A stretch of 64,000 bases of DNA from CADEED01 sp041395625 (lineage in GTDB: Bacteria; Pseudomonadota; Gammaproteobacteria; Steroidobacterales; Steroidobacteraceae): assembly GCA_041395625.1 (NCBI GenBank), contig JAWLAE010000002.1:496001-560000 (forward strand), read 5' to 3'. The notes beneath the pieces are model-generated. The model was not told where the DNA came from and did no database searches. It saw only the letters and a program-made list of their open reading frames with translations. Below are positions 23,878 to 32,037 of this stretch, piece after piece. The stretch's first letter is position 1; every line of letters begins with the position of its first letter. Both the position numbers and the translations under genes were made by a program.

Positions 23878-24857
23878 TGCTCGCTCTTGGACGGCGTTGG
23901 CAGCACGCGCTGCAAAGAAAAAGCACCGCGGAGCTCACCGGACACATAGCCCGTCGCGGCATCGTGAGGATAGTTCTGGTCGAGCGCCGCGCGCAGCGCG
24001 GAGGGCTGCGCGGAGCGCGCGCCGTGGCAAACAAGGCACTGCTGCGCTACGACTATCGCTTTGACGTAACGGACCACTTGCCCCTGGGGCCCATCGACGA
24101 TTGCGAGCCGCTCGAGTGCGGCCGGTGGCTCACCCTTGTGTAGCCGCTGCTCCAGGCGTTGCAGCTCTTGTTGCTCCCAGGCATCCGGCAGTCCCGTCAG
24201 CGGATTGCGGACGCGCGTGCCGACGCGCTTCACCTGCCAGCCGCTCTCTCGCGACAATCGACTGGCAATCGCAGGCGCTTCGTCCTTGCACACCGATACC
24301 GCCGCGACCGCACCGCCCGAGCGCATCGCAATCTGCAGCTTGTCAGCCAGCAATCGCTGGAATTCCGCCGCCAGGCTTGCGGGCTCGGCCAAACCATTTG
24401 CCACCCAGCCAGGATGCTCGAAGTACTGCGGATAGCGTGCCATCGCCTGTTGGACCCGAGCCAACCCAGCGGCCACGGTGTCGGCGTGTTCGATTTCGCT
24501 GGCACCCTCCAGGATCTCGGCAATGAGCAGGTGTAGCATGGCGTCAGCTTGCGGCTCGAGCTTGCAGTTCTCGATTAGGTAATCGACCTGCTGGCGTATT
24601 GTCGAGGCCAGCTCAGTCGCACGCTCGACCGATTGCCCGGCCGCGAGAGATGCGATTGGTGGCGCAATAGCAGCTCTAATACGCTCCATCCCGTTGCGCA
24701 GCGGCTCGTCCGTCGTCCATTTCGCGCCCTCGTTCAGCTCGAGCGCCGCCATTCCTCCGTGTTGATGTTGCTCCTGACCGTAAGCGGTCGCGGCCAACAT
24801 CGCGATGATCACCGCGATGGCGCGGGCGGGCGCCGCCGATTTTCCAACCTGCTGCAT
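23874..24857 (-). CDS. DnrO-like protein fused to a Tll0287-like (DUF3365) heme domain
   Basis: 327 residues from the ATG at 24857, which has GGAGG eight bases upstream. After a signal peptide and a HQHGG segment, the N-terminal half (ELNEGAKWTTDEPLRNGMERIRAAI ... DYLIENCKLEPQADAMLHLLIAEIL ... YPQYFEHPGW) resembles DnrO proteins. The C-terminal half (VSVCKDEAPAIASRLSRESGWQVKRVGTRVRNPLTGLPDAWEQQEL) is a Tll0287-like sensor domain with a c-type heme motif CLVCH (Cys274, Cys277, His278). A periplasmic heme sensor or electron-transfer role is inferred. It diverges from the symporter. Confidence 0.75.
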   Translation of the reverse strand: MQQVGKSAAPARAIAVIIAMLAATAYGQEQHQHGGMAALELNEGAKWTTDEPLRNGMERIRAAIAPPIASLAAGQSVERATELASTIRQQVDYLIENCKLEPQADAMLHLLIAEILEGASEIEHADTVAAGLARVQQAMARYPQYFEHPGWVANGLAEPASLAAEFQRLLADKLQIAMRSGGAVAAVSVCKDEAPAIASRLSRESGWQVKRVGTRVRNPLTGLPDAWEQQELQRLEQRLHKGEPPAALERLAIVDGPQGQVVRYVKAIVVAQQCLVCHGARSAQPSALRAALDQNYPHDAATGYVSGELRGAFSLQRVLPTPSKSEQ

Positions 24858-24947
24858 CAGTCTTTCCTCCACCAGTGCCAGCGTGAGGCGGACAGCATGC
24901 CCGATTCTGCTGCCGTCGTTCACCGGGATCTCTACCTATCGGGTTGT

Positions 24948-24978
24948 CGAGACAGCGCCCAGGTTCTAAGGTGTCTCG
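24948..24978. promoter_or_regulatory. Inverted repeat upstream of the sodium:solute symporter
   Basis: CGAGACA (24948-24954) and TGTCTCG (24972-24978) are perfect inverted arms separated by 17 bases. The right arm ends six bases before the symporter ATG and the repeat encloses the AAGG that would serve as ribosome site. Either an operator or a translation-controlling hairpin. Confidence 0.35.
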
Positions 24979-24984
24979 CAAGCA

Positions 24985-26793
24985 ATGCTCAACTCCCTCC
25001 AATACTTAGATCTCGCGATCGTGCTGGCATTCGTGGCCGTGAGTGTACTTGCCGGCTTCGCCGCGCGCCGTCGCGCTTCGCGCAACCTAGACGAATACTT
25101 TCTCGGTGGTCGGACGATCAAGGGCTGGCGGGCAGGCGTCAGCATGGCGGCGACCCAGTATGCGGCGGACACGCCGCTGCTGGTGGCGGGTCTCGTCGCC
25201 GTCGGCGGCGTATTCTCCTTGTGGCAACTCTGGGTGTATGGACTTGCGTTCTTGCTACTCGGGTTCGTCTTGGGTGCGGCATGGCGCCGCGCTGCAGTAT
25301 TGACGGACGCGGAGCTGACGACGGAGCGCTACAGCGGGCGCGGCGTGCTCGGGCTACGAGTCACCAAAGCGGTCTACTACGGCACGCTCATCAATTGCGT
25401 CGTCATGGCATTTGTTCTGCTCGCGGCGACACGGATCTTCGAGATCTTCCTGCCCTGGCACGATTGGCTGCCCGCCGCCTTCTACCGTGTGCTGCTTGGC
25501 TTGGGCGGCGATATAGCAACTACCAATACGGCACTCAGTATCACCCTGGTGCTTGGCTTCGTCGCGCTCTACTCCGCCACCGGCGGACTGCGCAGTGTCA
25601 TCACAACCGATGTCATGCAATTTGCGCTGATGATGGTCGGAACGGCGATCTACGCCTGGTATGCCGTCGCTGCCGCCGGTGGAACGCAAGCGATGCTCGA
25701 CGGGCTGGTGACCCAGTATGGCGAGGAGCGCGCTGCTCGGATGTTGAGCTTCACGCCACCCGCCGCCGAAGCGCTGGTGCCGTTCCTGATCATTCTGTCG
25801 CTGCAGTGGCTGTTCCAGGTGAACAGCGACGGCACGGGCTATCTGGCACAACGGGTCATGGCGTGCGTCTCGGATCGCGATGCACGCGTCGCCGCCATTG
25901 TCTTTACGACCGCCCAGGTGCTCGTGCGCAGCCTGCTCTGGTTGCCGATCGCCATCGCCTTGCTGGTGATCTATCCATTCGACGCCACCGCGCCCGCTCA
26001 AGGTCTTGCAGCGGCGCGTGAAATCACTTTCGTGCAAGGCATCAACGATCTGCTGCCGGCTGGCGCACGCGGCCTGATGCTGACGGGCATGCTGGCGGCA
26101 CTGGCGTCGACGCTCGACACGCACCTCAACTGGGGCGCGAGCTATTGGAGCAACGACCTCTACAAAGCCTTGTGGGTGGAAAGATGGCAGCGACGCATCG
26201 CTAAGCCGCGCGAACTAGTACTGGTCGCGCGCTTGTCGAACGTCGTCATCATCTCACTGGCGCTCTACATCATGGTGCACCTCGATTCGATCCAACGAGC
26301 CTGGCAGATTTCGCTGCTGTTCGGCGCCGGCATCGGTGGCGTCCTCGTGCTGCGCTGGGTGTGGGAGCGGATCAATCTCTATTGCGAAGTCGCCGCGATG
26401 CTCGTTTCGATTGTTCTGGCCCCTATTCTGCTGGCGACCGTCGACGCATTCTGGATGCAGTTATTAGTGATGGTGCTGGCATCCACGGCAACGGTGGTCA
26501 TCACCGCCTATTGGGCGCCGCCCACCGATCGCACGCAGCTGATCCGCTTCTTCGAGCGAGTGCGCCCGCCCGGTTTCTGGCAGGAGACAGCGACAGCAGC
26601 AGGCGAAGATCCGCGGGACTCACGGCGTGAATTGCGCCGCGGATTGCTGTCGGTGGCGGCCGCGGCTTGCAGCATCTACGGGCTGTTGATCGGCGTCGGG
26701 CTGCTGATCCTGCATCCTGGCGACTGGCTGTTGTCGATGGCGCTCATCGCAGCCGGCTTGCTGGCCGCACCGTTCTGGCTGCGCCGCCTGTAG
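24985..26793 (+). CDS. Sodium:solute symporter (SSS family)
   Basis: 602 residues, about 13-14 transmembrane helices. Family features: DLAIVLAFVAVSVLAGF, NLDEYFLGGRTIKGWRAGVSMAATQYAADTPLLVAGLV in TM1-2, YSATGGLRSVITTDVMQF, and ASTLDTHLNWGASYWSNDLYK. Drives uptake of an unidentified solute with Na+. Divergent from the DnrO-like gene; the molybdopterin oxidoreductase follows after about 80 bases on the same strand and might act on the imported compound. Confidence 0.88.
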   Translation: MLNSLQYLDLAIVLAFVAVSVLAGFAARRRASRNLDEYFLGGRTIKGWRAGVSMAATQYAADTPLLVAGLVAVGGVFSLWQLWVYGLAFLLLGFVLGAAWRRAAVLTDAELTTERYSGRGVLGLRVTKAVYYGTLINCVVMAFVLLAATRIFEIFLPWHDWLPAAFYRVLLGLGGDIATTNTALSITLVLGFVALYSATGGLRSVITTDVMQFALMMVGTAIYAWYAVAAAGGTQAMLDGLVTQYGEERAARMLSFTPPAAEALVPFLIILSLQWLFQVNSDGTGYLAQRVMACVSDRDARVAAIVFTTAQVLVRSLLWLPIAIALLVIYPFDATAPAQGLAAAREITFVQGINDLLPAGARGLMLTGMLAALASTLDTHLNWGASYWSNDLYKALWVERWQRRIAKPRELVLVARLSNVVIISLALYIMVHLDSIQRAWQISLLFGAGIGGVLVLRWVWERINLYCEVAAMLVSIVLAPILLATVDAFWMQLLVMVLASTATVVITAYWAPPTDRTQLIRFFERVRPPGFWQETATAAGEDPRDSRRELRRGLLSVAAAACSIYGLLIGVGLLILHPGDWLLSMALIAAGLLAAPFWLRRL

Positions 26794-26874
26794 AACGCAT
26801 TCGCGGCAACTCGGTTGCAGCGGTATTCGACCGGGCATCATACTCGGTCTGCTGACCCCAAGGAGTTACCCAGC

Positions 26875-29142
26875 ATGTCCGAGAATGCACCGGATCGCGG
26901 CCGTTCGCCCCCCCTGATGTCGATCGAGGATCCGGAACGACGTCGGGCACTTAAGCAGCTGGGGGTCGGATCCGCCGGTCTGTGGCTCACGGCCTGCGTA
27001 GCGCCAAGCGCGACGTCGGCCGACAAGTTGGCTGCGGCGCCTATTGGAGCCGCCAGCGTAGTGCCGACCCAACTCACGGCATATGTCGGCATTGCGCCAA
27101 GTGGTGCGATCACGATCGTTTGTCCGCAGACCGATATCGGCCAGGGTGTGTTCGATTCGCTCGCCCGTCTGGTCGCTGAAGAGCTCGAGGCAGATTGGTC
27201 ACGCGTCACGGTGGTCAATCCCTACGCCGATGCAGCGTTCGTCAGCCCGATCAGCAAGCGGCAGCGCGTGGGTAACAGCGAGTCTGTCATCTCCTACTAC
27301 GAGCCACTCAGGCAAGCGGGTGCGATCGTGCGCGAACTTCTCATCAGTGCCGCGGCGATCCGCTGGAATGTTCCGCCTGGCGAATGTAAGGCTAGCGAGA
27401 GCCGCGTCATCCATCCGAGCAGCAACCGAGCCCTGCCCTACGGCGAGCTCGCCCTTGCCGCGGCGACGCTGCCGATCCCCGATACCGCCACGCTCAAGCC
27501 CCCAGCCGAGTTCAAACTCATTGGTAAACGCCTGGCGCGGAAGGACGTCCCAGCGAAGATCGACGGCTCCGCCCTGTTCGGCGCCGACGTCAAGCTGCCT
27601 GGCACGTTGACCGCCGTGCTGCGCCGTACGACCGCGCTGCAAGGCAAACTGCAACGGTTCGATGCCGCGAGCATCAGCCGCCGCCGCGGCGTCGTCGCGG
27701 TGGTCCCGCTCGAGGATGCGGTGGCCGTCGTGGCCAGCGGCTATTTTGCGGCGAAGTCGGCGGCCGACGCGCTCGACGTCGAATTCAACACGGACGCCGT
27801 TGCCGGGCTCGACACTGCCAGCATCCGCGCCATGCTGAGCAAGGCGATCGCCGACGATGCGGGCGCGAAGCCGTTTCCCTTCATAGATTTCACGCACAAG
27901 CCACCCAAGATGACGCCGGGGGATCGTGTCAAAGTCGACGCGGCACTCGCCGCGGCTGGCAAACGTACGGTCGAAGCAACCTACGAAGTGCCCTATCTCG
28001 CGCACACGACCATGGAGCCGCAGGTTTGCATGGCACGCGTCGACGCCGATGGAGCCGAGATCTGGGCGCCGCATCAAAACCCCGACACTGCGCACAAGAA
28101 AGCGGCTGAGCTGTTAGGTCTGCCAATGGAGAAGATCCGTCTCAATCTGACCTTCGCCGGCGGCGGCTTCGGCCGCAAGTGGGAGCTCGACGCGTTGCTG
28201 CAATGCCTGCAGGTCGCCAAGGCCGTCCCCGGCCGGCCGGTACGCATGGTCGGGACGCGCGAGCAGGATGTGCAGCACGATTTCTATCGACCTGCGTACA
28301 AAGCACGCTATCGGGCGGCGCTGGACGGGTCCGGTGCTGTCACGGCCGTCCATGGACGTATCGCCGGTCAATCCTTGCTGGGTTATAAGCGCATGCTCCC
28401 GCCCAACATCCCCGATCCTACCGTCACGGGCGGATTGATACCTAACGAGTACGCGCTGGGGGACCGGTACGGCGATCTGGCCGTGCTCGATCTGCCGGTG
28501 CCAGTAGGCTTCTGGCGCTCGGTGGCGCTGTCCCACAATGGCTTTTTTGCCGAGAGCTTCATCGATGAACTGGCGCATTTCGCGGGCCAGGACCCCTATC
28601 AGTACCGCCGCCAATTGTTGGCGCGCCAGCCACGGATGCTGGCAGTTCTCGACCAGGCGGCGAGCGCAGCGGGCTGGGGCTCCACTCTGCCCCGTGGTCG
28701 TGGGCGCGGCATCGCGATAACCCAAGGTTTCGGTTCCATCTGCGCCCAGGTGGCTGAGGTCGAGGTGAGCGGCACCGAGCTGCATTTGCGCCGGGTCACC
28801 TGCGCTTACGACTGCGGCTCCATCATCGACCCCAGCACGGTCGACGCGCAGATCGAAGGCGGCATCGTTTATGGCATCAGTGGCGCGCTCACAACGGCGC
28901 TCGAGATCGAGCGGGGCTCGATCAAGCAGAGCAACTTCCACGACTATCCAGCGTTGCGGATCAACACCATGCCACGGATCGACCTGCATCGCGTCGCTAC
29001 CGACCTGCCGCCTGGCGGTGTCGGTGAAACCAGTGTGCCTGCGGCCGCACCGGCGTTCGCCAATGCGATCTTCGCAGCGACCGGCCAGCGACTGCGCCGG
29101 CTGCCACTGCGACCGACAGGGCTGGCAGTCCCATTCGGCTAG
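26875..29142 (+). CDS. Molybdopterin-binding subunit of an IorB-like aldehyde/isoquinoline oxidoreductase
   Basis: 755 residues from the ATG at 26875 (AAGGAG upstream). Xanthine-dehydrogenase-family large subunit: QTDIGQGVFDSLARLVAEELEADW near the N-terminus, YEVPYLAHTTMEPQVCMA, GGGFGRKWELD, and the catalytic-Glu region GGVGETSVPAAAPAFANAIFAATG at the C-terminus. The N-terminus has RRR followed by a hydrophobic run ending LTAC, suggesting Tat export with possible lipidation. The small 2Fe-2S subunit (IorA type) that normally accompanies it is not adjacent. Confidence 0.85.
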   Translation: MSENAPDRGRSPPLMSIEDPERRRALKQLGVGSAGLWLTACVAPSATSADKLAAAPIGAASVVPTQLTAYVGIAPSGAITIVCPQTDIGQGVFDSLARLVAEELEADWSRVTVVNPYADAAFVSPISKRQRVGNSESVISYYEPLRQAGAIVRELLISAAAIRWNVPPGECKASESRVIHPSSNRALPYGELALAAATLPIPDTATLKPPAEFKLIGKRLARKDVPAKIDGSALFGADVKLPGTLTAVLRRTTALQGKLQRFDAASISRRRGVVAVVPLEDAVAVVASGYFAAKSAADALDVEFNTDAVAGLDTASIRAMLSKAIADDAGAKPFPFIDFTHKPPKMTPGDRVKVDAALAAAGKRTVEATYEVPYLAHTTMEPQVCMARVDADGAEIWAPHQNPDTAHKKAAELLGLPMEKIRLNLTFAGGGFGRKWELDALLQCLQVAKAVPGRPVRMVGTREQDVQHDFYRPAYKARYRAALDGSGAVTAVHGRIAGQSLLGYKRMLPPNIPDPTVTGGLIPNEYALGDRYGDLAVLDLPVPVGFWRSVALSHNGFFAESFIDELAHFAGQDPYQYRRQLLARQPRMLAVLDQAASAAGWGSTLPRGRGRGIAITQGFGSICAQVAEVEVSGTELHLRRVTCAYDCGSIIDPSTVDAQIEGGIVYGISGALTTALEIERGSIKQSNFHDYPALRINTMPRIDLHRVATDLPPGGVGETSVPAAAPAFANAIFAATGQRLRRLPLRPTGLAVPFG

Positions 29143-29928
29143 TTAGCGATCCTTGACAGGCATCTCGCGCACCACCCGCAGGCCGAACCCGGTGCCACGC
29201 ACCGGGTCGGTGACCGAGACGCGCGTAGCGGCGCGAAAGAACGGTGGCTCGCCCGCAAATGAGCCACCCTTGGCGACGCGTATGCCGCAGTCGGGTGTGA
29301 GCACGGCAGAGCCGTCGGTCGGCGCGCCTGCGTGCGTCGGCATATAACAATCACCCATCACTTCGGCCGCATTGCCAGCCACAGCCGAATCCGCCGTAAA
29401 GATACGCACACCGTCCGCTCCAAGTCGCGCCACATACTCCCACTCCGCCTCACTGGGAAAGCGGTATTTCTGGCCTGTCTTCTTCGACAGCCAATCCAGG
29501 TAGGCATGAAACTCGATCACATTCACACAGATCGCAGGATGGCGATCGGTAACGACGAATCCTGGCGAGGCGAAATCCGACTCTTCTTCCAGGGCCCAGG
29601 TTGAACTCGATGCAGCGAAGCAGCCCTTGCCGGCCTCGAATCCTGCGTCGCTGACGAACGCCTAGAAATCCGCGATGGTCACCTCGTAGCGGCCGATTGC
29701 AAAGGCGTAGCCAATCGTCACCGGCACGGTCGGTCGCTCGGCGCTGGCGCGATCCTCACGCAGCCCCGCCGCTGTCGCCTCCGTGGCATCAGAACCCATG
29801 ACAAACGAGCCCGGCTCAATGACTACCAGCTCCGGACAAGTCGGGCAGTCCCGGAAGTATCGTGGACCAGCAGCTGAACACGCAGACATTGTCAGCACCA
29901 GCAGAACTGCAGCTGCAACTCTGATCAT
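29143..29928 (-). pseudogene. SUMF1/EgtB-fold lipoprotein gene interrupted by an in-frame TAG
   Basis: A single reading frame of 261 codons from the ATG at 29928, broken only by TAG at 29662-29664 (codon 89). Upstream is a lipoprotein signal (LLVLTMSAC) and RDCPTCPELVVIEPGSFVMG ... AIGRYEVTIADF. Immediately after the TAG the same frame continues AFVSDAGFEAGKGC ... YRFPSEAEWEYVARLG ... KGGSFAGEPPFFRAATR ... FGLRVVREM. No frameshift is present, so this is a recent nonsense mutation, a sequencing error or stop readthrough. Paralogous to 20170-21105; it too lacks the formylglycine-enzyme cysteines. Confidence 0.8.
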
Positions 29929-29975
29929 CTGACCGTGCCCCTCAAGAATTCGTTGCCCGGCGCCTTGCGATGTGC

Positions 29976-31277
29976 TCAATGCGCTGGCTGATCCGGCTCT
30001 TTCTGGCGGTTATGCTCGCGACCCAACCACCAGGCGTTCACCGCCCACAGCGCAGCTGCGCCGGCGCCCAGGAATGCGATGCCAGCGGCAGACATGCCAG
30101 CGTTGTTGAGCGCTTTGTTGAGCTGCGCAACTACCAGATCGGCACCGCGATAAACCGGTACGTCGATGGTGTTCTTGGCCTTGTACTTGGTCTCGGTATC
30201 GAGCCGGCCGAACAGCATCTCACGCCCCGGGCGCAGGAATGCATATTCGCCCCAGCGTCGCGCCACGATCGCCACGACCAGGACCCAGAAACCGCCCGTC
30301 AGGCCCAAGCCGATGAACACCAGCACCATGGCGAGCGGCACGCTGGTCAGCAATACGCCGAGTCCCAGCTTGGTCGCGATGCGTCCGGTCAGGAAGACCT
30401 GCGACAGGATCGTCAGCGTCTGCACGACATAGTCCAGGCGTGCGAACACCTGAGTGCGGTCGGCCAGGTCAGCGTAGCGTTCTTCAACCAGGCGCAGTTG
30501 TTCGAAATACAGCAGCGTGTTGATCGTCGAAACGAACACCACGAACAAGGCGATGCCAAGCAAGTAGCGCGACTTGAACAGCAGTGCGAACCCCGCAAAC
30601 GGATTGCCGCCGAGCCCCCGCACAGTCTTAGCGGCCGGCGCCCCAACGCGTGTCCCCCAGATATTCAACAGCACCTGCTGGCACACGATCGCCGCAACGA
30701 ACATCGCGCCACCCAGCGCCAATACACCCGACGTGCCGATCGTCTCGACTGTCAGGTCGGTCAGCAACGGCCCGACCAGTGCACCGGCAGTACCACCTGC
30801 CGCGATCACACCGAACAGACGTTTGGTCTGGCCGCTATCGAACAACTCCAGCAAGAAACTCCAGAACACGGAGACGAGCATCAAGTTGAGAACACTGATG
30901 TAGACGTAAAAGAATTTGGCCGCGAACGCGCTCTCGGGATTGGCGCGGAAGAACCACGCCAGCGCGAACAGTGACAACGCGACGAACGCGTAAATGCTCG
31001 GCAGCAGGATCGCACGACGGACCCACGCTACCAACGCCCCATAGACTGGCACGATGGCTACTGCGCCAATCGAGGTGATGATCCACAGATCGGCAACGGC
31101 GTCCCGACCTATGACGGTCGCGAACGTCTCGCGGACAGGCCGCACGGCGAAGTAACCACCCAGGACGAAGAAGAACAACAGGAACGCAGTGACCACTGCG
31201 CGACTCTCACTCGGCTCCACCTGGCCCAATCGATTGAGCAGGCGCGACAACATTCCAGGCGTGTGGTTAGTGCTCAT
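29976..31277 (-). CDS. NTP/NDP exchange transporter-like MFS protein
   Basis: 433 residues, about 12 transmembrane helices. Contains AVVTAFLLFFFVLGGYFAVRPVRETFATVIG near the N-terminus and GEYAFLRPGREMLFGRLDTETKYKAKNTIDVPVYRGADLV, the pattern of the ATP/ADP carrier (TlcC)-related group in free-living bacteria. The substrate in such species is not established. Its start overlaps the stop of the NmrA-like gene by four bases, so both are cotranscribed; the broken SUMF1-fold gene follows 47 bases downstream. Confidence 0.8.
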   Translation of the reverse strand: MSTNHTPGMLSRLLNRLGQVEPSESRAVVTAFLLFFFVLGGYFAVRPVRETFATVIGRDAVADLWIITSIGAVAIVPVYGALVAWVRRAILLPSIYAFVALSLFALAWFFRANPESAFAAKFFYVYISVLNLMLVSVFWSFLLELFDSGQTKRLFGVIAAGGTAGALVGPLLTDLTVETIGTSGVLALGGAMFVAAIVCQQVLLNIWGTRVGAPAAKTVRGLGGNPFAGFALLFKSRYLLGIALFVVFVSTINTLLYFEQLRLVEERYADLADRTQVFARLDYVVQTLTILSQVFLTGRIATKLGLGVLLTSVPLAMVLVFIGLGLTGGFWVLVVAIVARRWGEYAFLRPGREMLFGRLDTETKYKAKNTIDVPVYRGADLVVAQLNKALNNAGMSAAGIAFLGAGAAALWAVNAWWLGREHNRQKEPDQPAH

Positions 31278-31924
31278 CGTGGCTCCGATAGATTGACGGA
31301 CTCACGCACCCAGAGCCGCCGCTCGACGGCATCCAGCACATACTTCGCCAGCGTGGCACGCGAGACTTTCCAGGTGAGCGAGCGTCCCGCGGGAGCTTGG
31401 CCGGTCCAGGCAACCAGATCGTCTCGGACTCGAGGGTCTTCGGTCAGCTGAGGCGGGCGCAGCGAGGTCCATTCGAGATCGCTCGACCGCAGGACTTCTT
31501 CCTGCCGCGTTTTGTCCCGCAGTGTTTCGCGCAGTATGTAGCGCTGGATCATGCGCACCATGAACGTGCCCTGGCCATTGCTGTCGCCCACACCCAGAGA
31601 AGAAACGATGACAATGCGCGCAAGCTTGGCGCCACGCATTTCAGCCACGATCCGCCGCGTTCCATCGGACAAGACCGTCGACTGATGCTTGCTATAGATA
31701 CCGAGCGCTGAGACGACGGCGTCCCATTGGCCGGCGAGTGCTGCACGTATCGCGACTGGATCCGCAATGTCGCCCGACACCGATTCGAAGCGCGCATGGG
31801 TGATCCCTAGCTTGGTCGGATCGCGCACCATTGCGCGCACCGTCCAGCCTCGATCGAGCGCTTGGGAGACGATGGCCTGCCCCGCCTTACCGGTGGCTCC
31901 AAAGACTACGATGCGTTTCGTCAT
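31274..31924 (-). CDS. NAD(P)H-binding NmrA/SDR-like protein
   Basis: 216 residues from the ATG at 31924. Rossmann start TKRIVVFGATGKAGQAIVSQAL with the atypical-SDR glycine motif, then DPVAIRAALAGQWDAVVSALG and ARIVIVSSLGVGDSNGQG. Resembles NAD(P)H-binding quinone-sensor or biliverdin-reductase-like proteins. Coupled (four-base overlap) to the nucleotide-transporter-like gene. A rho-independent terminator for the upstream TonB receptor ends 22 bases before the start. Confidence 0.8.
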   Translation of the reverse strand: MTKRIVVFGATGKAGQAIVSQALDRGWTVRAMVRDPTKLGITHARFESVSGDIADPVAIRAALAGQWDAVVSALGIYSKHQSTVLSDGTRRIVAEMRGAKLARIVIVSSLGVGDSNGQGTFMVRMIQRYILRETLRDKTRQEEVLRSSDLEWTSLRPPQLTEDPRVRDDLVAWTGQAPAGRSLTWKVSRATLAKYVLDAVERRLWVRESVNLSEPR

Positions 31925-31945
31925 GGCTTGTCCAAAGCTTAATCG

Positions 31946-31984
31946 AAAAAAAGGGCGCCGCCGCAATAACGGCGTTGGCGCCCT
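31946..31984 (-). terminator. Rho-independent terminator of the TonB receptor gene
   Basis: On the minus strand AGGGCGCC (31977-31984) and GGCGCCCT (31952-31959) form a perfect 8-bp stem, with an inner GCCG/CGGC helix, directly followed by a run of seven T (31946-31952). It lies 53 bases past the receptor stop codon. Confidence 0.9.
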
Positions 31985-32037
31985 CAGTATCCGAACACTG
32001 GACCCGAACTAGTCAGGTCCGAGCGACAGAAGCCCGC

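Noticed and set aside
24633..26021. 462-codon plus-strand frame crossing the DnrO-like/symporter junction
   Set aside because: It is an antisense and out-of-frame shadow of two well-supported genes with Arg-rich low-complexity product.
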